Source: Oscillospiraceae bacterium
GTDB taxonomy: Bacteria > Bacillota > Clostridia > Oscillospirales > Acutalibacteraceae
Assembly: GCA_015065545.1 (NCBI GenBank)
Contig: SVQA01000001.1
Span: forward strand, 186,001-250,000
Direction: 5' to 3'
DNA: 64,000 nucleotides
Below, in pieces: positions 60,121 through 64,000 of this stretch. The position numbers and the translations under genes are program-made. Positions within the stretch are counted from its first letter, which is position 1; the number at the start of each line of letters is the position of its first letter. The notes under the pieces were generated by a model, which worked only from the letters and a program-made list of their open reading frames with translations, searched no databases and was not told the origin of the DNA.

Positions 60121-61110
60121 TTATTTTTTTAGAGCTCTGATATCATTACCAACAAAATCAAGTCTGTCGCACTCACCCATTATTCTGGAAACAAAACGTT
60201 GGGAATAACTGTTTTCAAGCTCGCGGATTGTCATATTGGTATTGATAATCATTGGTTTATTCTGTAAGAGTCTGTTATTGAAAATATTATATATTGCAGA
60301 TTTTGTAAAAGATGAAGCAAATTCTGTACCCAAATCATCGATAATCAGCAAATCACAATCGCAGAGAGTATCAGTAATTGCCTGCTCCTCTTCAAATTCA
60401 TGATTAAAATGCAGCCTGTCAAGCTTTGAAAGAATTGACGGAGCACTCACATAAACCGCATAGTAACCCTTTTGGAGCACCTCGTTCGCAATAGCAAGAG
60501 ATAGATGAGTTTTTCCAAGACCGGTTGCACCGCGCATAAGCAATGACTTACCCTTACCTGTAAAATTCTTAGCATAATTCTTGCAGTAATTAAGAATCTT
60601 GCTCATTCGGGTATAGGGTGTAACACCGTCAGCGTTGCTATCATAGGGATAGTATTCAAGATTAAATGTATCAAATGTAGAAAGGCTCAAGGGAGAAAGC
60701 TTATTTATCTCGTCGCAGGCACACTGCTTAAGAAGCTCAAGAAAGCACTGACAATATACAGTCTTGCCGTCCTTTTCTACATAAGCGGTATCCTCGCACA
60801 AGGGACATGTATAATGAGGCTCCATATAATCCAAAGGATACCCATTGTCACGGAGAACATCTGCAAGCAATGCCTGAAGCTCAAGATTAACCTTTGCGAT
60901 TCTCTCAAGCTCATCCTTTGCTCTTGAGCCTTTGAGCACTGCTCTTGCCGCTTCAATAGCACAGGCTGTAATTCTGCGATTTATTTCCTGAACCTGAGGA
61001 ATCTTTGCATAAATCTCTTCGGAGTGCTTATTTGCTATATCCTGAGCAAAGATTCTGCGCTCATCAATAATCTTATAGGCTTGTTTATAAATTTCTTTAC
61101 TATATGTCAT
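60121..61110 (-). CDS. dnaC: DnaC/DnaI-type helicase loader ATPase
   Basis: An AAA+ protein that helps load the replicative helicase. The 329 residues have an N-terminal helical region, a zinc-binding CPLCEDTAYV with CQCF (about 100-125), and an ATPase domain with Walker A GATGLGKTH (about 185), Walker B LLIIDDLGTE, and sensor INTNMTIREL. The ATG at 61110 has AAGGG upstream. It follows the DnaD-domain gene after 11 bp, and the pair probably works together like Bacillus DnaD/DnaB-DnaI. It is not IS-linked, so an IstB assignment is unlikely. Confidence 0.88.
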   Translation of the reverse strand: MTYSKEIYKQAYKIIDERRIFAQDIANKHSEEIYAKIPQVQEINRRITACAIEAARAVLKGSRAKDELERIAKVNLELQALLADVLRDNGYPLDYMEPHYTCPLCEDTAYVEKDGKTVYCQCFLELLKQCACDEINKLSPLSLSTFDTFNLEYYPYDSNADGVTPYTRMSKILNYCKNYAKNFTGKGKSLLMRGATGLGKTHLSLAIANEVLQKGYYAVYVSAPSILSKLDRLHFNHEFEEEQAITDTLCDCDLLIIDDLGTEFASSFTKSAIYNIFNNRLLQNKPMIINTNMTIRELENSYSQRFVSRIMGECDRLDFVGNDIRALKK

Positions 61111-61121
61111 AAGGCACACCC

Positions 61122-62141
61122 TTAATCGTCAAAAATGCTCTTACTCTCGTAAGCGTCAATATCATAAGATGCCAAATCCCCTGACGTCTTTGACTTATGT
61201 TTCTTTGAGGAGCTCTGTGCATCAAACTTTATTACGTCGTCAACGGTTTTGAGGGAATTCTCATTCCACCGCTTGAGAATTCCATTGATGTAAGATAGCT
61301 TAACCTCACCTTTTATATCAACACATCGCTCGTAAGCAAGTCGAAGCATTGATTCGCTCAGCATCCATTCGTTAACCCATCTGCCTGCAAACTCAAGCTG
61401 TTTTTCTGTAGGAGAACCTGTAAGATGGATTCCAAATACAGTAGCAACCGTATTCCATGCTGAAGTGAACTCGCTATAACTTTTAATCTTCTCTTCTGCA
61501 AGGTTAACTGTAAAGACGCCGTCATTCGCCCAACGAATACCGGTTTTTTCGATATACTTCATATTGCCCATGCCAATTTCTTTGCAATGACCTACAAGCA
61601 TAAGAATAACATCAACAGGCAGTCCGTCAGTATCGTGAAGCATCAGAATGGTTGCCATATCGGGCTGTGACAGAAGCTTACCTAATAAAGACGCAGTTTC
61701 GTCCATAAGAAATTTAAGTTTGCTGTCACCTTTTATACGAGCTCTTACATAAGCAGGTTCCGGCTTCTGTGAACGAGAAACCGGACGAGGCTTTTCTTTT
61801 TTTTCTGTCTTATGTGCCTTTTCATCAGAAACTGAAACAATCTGCTCTGTAACATTCGGAGTATCATTTGACTGATTATTATCTGCAACACAAAGCTCGT
61901 TTCCTGTAGAAATAAAAAGACCTTTGCCCACCCAGTATTCAATTGCATCTCTTACATCCTCGGTATGTATAGAGAGTGCCTCAGATACGGTTTCATCTGT
62001 AATTCTCTCTCCGCCGTGGCGAAGAATATAAAGAACAACCTTAAGCTGAGTTTCGCTTGCAAGCTTAAGTCCGTTATCAACTATAGAGGCAGGTACAGCA
62101 AAAACCGAACCCCAGCCTCCTAAATTTATCAAATAGGCCAT
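61122..62141 (-). CDS. DnaD-domain replication initiation protein
   Basis: A 339-residue protein with an N-terminal winged-helix region (about 10-90) and a C-terminal DnaB_2/DnaD domain (about 230-300, EKQLEFAGRWVNEWMLSESM ... YINGILKRWNENSL). The basic linker (about 110-140, KTEKKEKPRPVSRSQKPEP) may contact DNA. It should act in primosome assembly with the DnaC-type loader encoded next. AGGTGAAG precedes the ATG. The tail is rich in Ser, Lys and Asp. Confidence 0.9.
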   Translation of the reverse strand: MAYLINLGGWGSVFAVPASIVDNGLKLASETQLKVVLYILRHGGERITDETVSEALSIHTEDVRDAIEYWVGKGLFISTGNELCVADNNQSNDTPNVTEQIVSVSDEKAHKTEKKEKPRPVSRSQKPEPAYVRARIKGDSKLKFLMDETASLLGKLLSQPDMATILMLHDTDGLPVDVILMLVGHCKEIGMGNMKYIEKTGIRWANDGVFTVNLAEEKIKSYSEFTSAWNTVATVFGIHLTGSPTEKQLEFAGRWVNEWMLSESMLRLAYERCVDIKGEVKLSYINGILKRWNENSLKTVDDVIKFDAQSSSKKHKSKTSGDLASYDIDAYESKSIFDD

Positions 62142-62166
62142 ACTTCACCTAATAAAAACATCTGAA

Positions 62167-63270
62167 TCAATCAAGGAAATCCTTGAGTTTCTTACTTCTG
62201 GAGGGATGACGAAGCTTTCTCAGAGCCTTGGCTTCAATCTGACGAATACGCTCACGGGTAACGTTGAATTCCTTACCCACCTCTTCAAGAGTGCGGCTTC
62301 TGCCATCTTCAAGACCGAATCTGAGACGAAGAACCTTTTTCTCTCTGGGAGTAAGTGTATCAAGAACCTCCATAAGCTGTTCGCGAAGAAGTGTATGTGA
62401 TGCTGCATCTGCAGGCGCAGGAGCATCGTCATCGGGAATAAAGTCACCAAGGTGGCTGTCCTCTTCTTCACCGATAGGCGTTTCAAGAGAAACAGGCTCC
62501 TGAGCTACACGCATAATCTCACGAACCTTATCAACAGACATATCGAGCTCTGCAGCGATTTCGTCAGCAGTAGGCTCATGGCCGTTCTGGTGAAGAAGCT
62601 GAGAAGAAACCTTCTTTACCTTATTGATAGTTTCAACCATGTGAACAGGAATACGGATTGTACGAGCCTGATCAGCAATAGCTCTTGTAATAGCCTGACG
62701 AATCCACCAAGTTGCATAAGTTGAGAACTTAAAGCCCTTTGTGTAATCGAACTTTTCAACTGCCTTGATAAGACCCAGGTTACCTTCCTGAATCAAGTCC
62801 AAAAACTGCATACCCCTGCCAAGGTACCTCTTTGCTATACTTACAACAAGTCTGAGGTTAGCCTCGGAAAGACGCTGTTTAGCAGCAACATCACCATCCT
62901 TAATACGAATGGCAAGCTCGATTTCTTCTTCTGAAGAAAGCAGAGGAACCCTGCCGATTTCTTTAAGATACACTTTAACCGGGTCATCAATAGCAACCAC
63001 ATCGCTGCCGTCTACATCAAAACTGTCGCCGTCAACTGCAGATGTAACAACCTCGAGTGCTAAATCGTCAAACTGTAAATCGTCGTTATCCTCAACAATT
63101 TCAACGCCCATACTCTCAAGGTTATCATAGAGCTTTTCCAGCTGTTCGGGATCGAAATCTATCTCGCCGATAGCATCAAGAATATCCTTATTGGTAAGAT
63201 GTCCTTTGGATTTACCAAGCTCTGTAATTTCTTTAATAATCGCCTTTTTATCCTGTATTGAACCTGCCAT
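62167..63270 (-). CDS. rpoD: RNA polymerase primary sigma factor
   Basis: The housekeeping sigma-70 (sigma-A), 367 residues. Regions are clear: 1.1 (about 5-60), 1.2 ([20 protein letters not shown]), 2 ([37 protein letters not shown]), 3 (about 220-270) and 4 ([39 protein letters not shown]). AAAGGAA precedes the ATG. It lies downstream of dnaG in the conserved dnaG-rpoD order and would read the TTGACA/TATAAT promoters noted throughout the window. Confidence 0.98.
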   Translation of the reverse strand: MAGSIQDKKAIIKEITELGKSKGHLTNKDILDAIGEIDFDPEQLEKLYDNLESMGVEIVEDNDDLQFDDLALEVVTSAVDGDSFDVDGSDVVAIDDPVKVYLKEIGRVPLLSSEEEIELAIRIKDGDVAAKQRLSEANLRLVVSIAKRYLGRGMQFLDLIQEGNLGLIKAVEKFDYTKGFKFSTYATWWIRQAITRAIADQARTIRIPVHMVETINKVKKVSSQLLHQNGHEPTADEIAAELDMSVDKVREIMRVAQEPVSLETPIGEEEDSHLGDFIPDDDAPAPADAASHTLLREQLMEVLDTLTPREKKVLRLRFGLEDGRSRTLEEVGKEFNVTRERIRQIEAKALRKLRHPSRSKKLKDFLD

Positions 63271-63302
63271 AATATAAAATTCCTTTCCTTATTACATACA
63301 AC

Positions 63303-64000
63303 TTAATTTTTCTTTTTCTTATATAAAGAGGCTTTAATTTCCTCTAAAGACATTTCTGTTACTTTGTCGGGAGTCAGCCGATTTTTTTCTTCCAGAATTG
63401 TATTGATATACTCCTGCATCGCCTCACGGGTTGCAGCTTGGGAATTATAGAAAGACATTATTTCATAAATCTTTGACACCTCGTCAAAGGTAAAATCCCT
63501 GCTGAAAGTAGTTCGCGGCGAAACTCCCTGCTGAATTTTCTCCAATATATAAGAATACAACTGCGAATTAAACTTTGTCACAAAATCATCGGGAGTAACC
63601 TTAGATTTTACAAATGAACAAAGGTCATTATTGAAAATCAAGAAAGAAATAAGCATTTCTTCTGCCTTAGCAGCACGGGTATTCTTTACTTTCTCTGTAT
63701 TGATTTTATCGTTTCTTCCGCTTAAATCCTCAGAAAGACTTATAAACTCTTTTCTTGATGTTGCCATATTCTTCTGACTTGCCATTCGCTTTAAATCTGC
63801 GTTTATGGAGGCTTTGTCGATAGAAAATTCCGAAGCAAGCTTGGAAATATAAATATCCTGCTCAACCGAGCTTTCAAGAGAAGCTATAATCTTCAATGCC
63901 TCGTTCATATAAGCAACCTTTGAATCAGGACGGGTTACATCAAATCTGCTTTTGAGTTTAAAGAGCCGATATTCTACATCATTATCACAATTTTCAAGAA
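63303..64000 (-). CDS. dnaG: DNA primase, C-terminal part (runs off the window)
   Basis: The visible 232 codons are the C-terminal end of DnaG, which makes RNA primers for replication. The frame is open through position 64000 (…CDNDVEYRLFKLKSRFDV, TRPDSKVAYMNEALKIIASL), so the upstream part is outside. The region has the helical character of the helicase-binding domain, with no catalytic motif expected. It lies 32 bp upstream of rpoD, the conserved Firmicutes order, which supports the call more than any motif here does. Confidence 0.88.
   Translation of the reverse strand, partial: LENCDNDVEYRLFKLKSRFDVTRPDSKVAYMNEALKIIASLESSVEQDIYISKLASEFSIDKASINADLKRMASQKNMATSRKEFISLSEDLSGRNDKINTEKVKNTRAAKAEEMLISFLIFNNDLCSFVKSKVTPDDFVTKFNSQLYSYILEKIQQGVSPRTTFSRDFTFDEVSKIYEIMSFYNSQAATREAMQEYINTILEEKNRLTPDKVTEMSLEEIKASLYKKKKN

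Noticed and set aside
60121..61110. IstB-type transposition helper
   Set aside because: It adjoins DnaD-domain and rpoD/dnaG genes, has a zinc region typical of DnaC/DnaI, and no transposase is near.

Overview
The window reads as a low-GC, Gram-positive, anaerobic gut-type clostridium (Oscillospiraceae/Ruminococcus-like). The grounds are an IspH-RpsA fusion, a dockerin-type protein, SpoIIM-like and Cys-rich spore-type proteins, strong GGAGG ribosome sites, sigma-A promoters, a clostridial gene order, and many Thr/Glu-rich lipoproteins. The assignment is by family content, not by a marker-gene comparison.

Region 1 (1-13.7 kb). A minus-strand operon runs rpiR-type regulator, FAD oxidoreductase, cmk, plsC, ispH-rpsA, DUF436, HD hydrolase, ligA (cut by the window edge). 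Beside it are a PHP tyrosine phosphatase with a histidine phosphatase, a divergent XRE regulator, a zinc-ribbon/PASTA pseudokinase, and a BlaI/M56 sensor pair.

Region 2 (13.8-20 kb) is accessory. It holds a four-helix-bundle (23S rRNA IVS-type) gene beside a 176-bp cluster of short palindromes closed by 11-bp inverted repeats. Next comes a 47-bp copy of the 3' end of tRNA-Ala(GGC), then about 5.2 kb of lipoprotein and regulator genes, then the intact tRNA-Ala. This is the layout expected of an element integrated at a tRNA 3' end, although no integrase is visible.

Region 3 (20-35 kb) is pepT followed by the conserved housekeeping operon yicC-remA-gmk-rpoZ-priA-def-fmt-(Zn peptidase)-rsmB-rlmN-prpC-prkC-rsgA, ending in an HprK-like P-loop gene. 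Region 4 (35-55.8 kb) carries yebC, a dockerin protein, pgcA, a LexA-type SOS promoter driving a 76-residue protein, membrane genes, proC, a modular GH24 lysozyme, a J-domain/DUF5685/membrane cluster, a MacB/FtsX-type ABC transporter, a Cys-rich protein and pcrA.

Region 5 (55.8-60.1 kb) is accessory again. It has two unrecognised genes, a second short copy of the palindromic module, a complete EcoRV-like restriction-modification system with its own controller (predicted target GATATC), a 20-bp-scale tandem repeat, tRNA-Pro(CGG) with five tandem 91-bp units containing truncated tRNA-Pro 5' halves, and tRNA-Gln(CTG). Region 6 (60.1-64 kb) is the replication/transcription block dnaG (partial)-rpoD-dnaD-dnaC.

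Several starts were moved downstream of the longest open frame where a Shine-Dalgarno site or promoter decides the matter. The strongest leads for new biology are the palindromic module with the four-helix-bundle gene, the tRNA-Pro half-gene array, and the SOS-controlled small protein.
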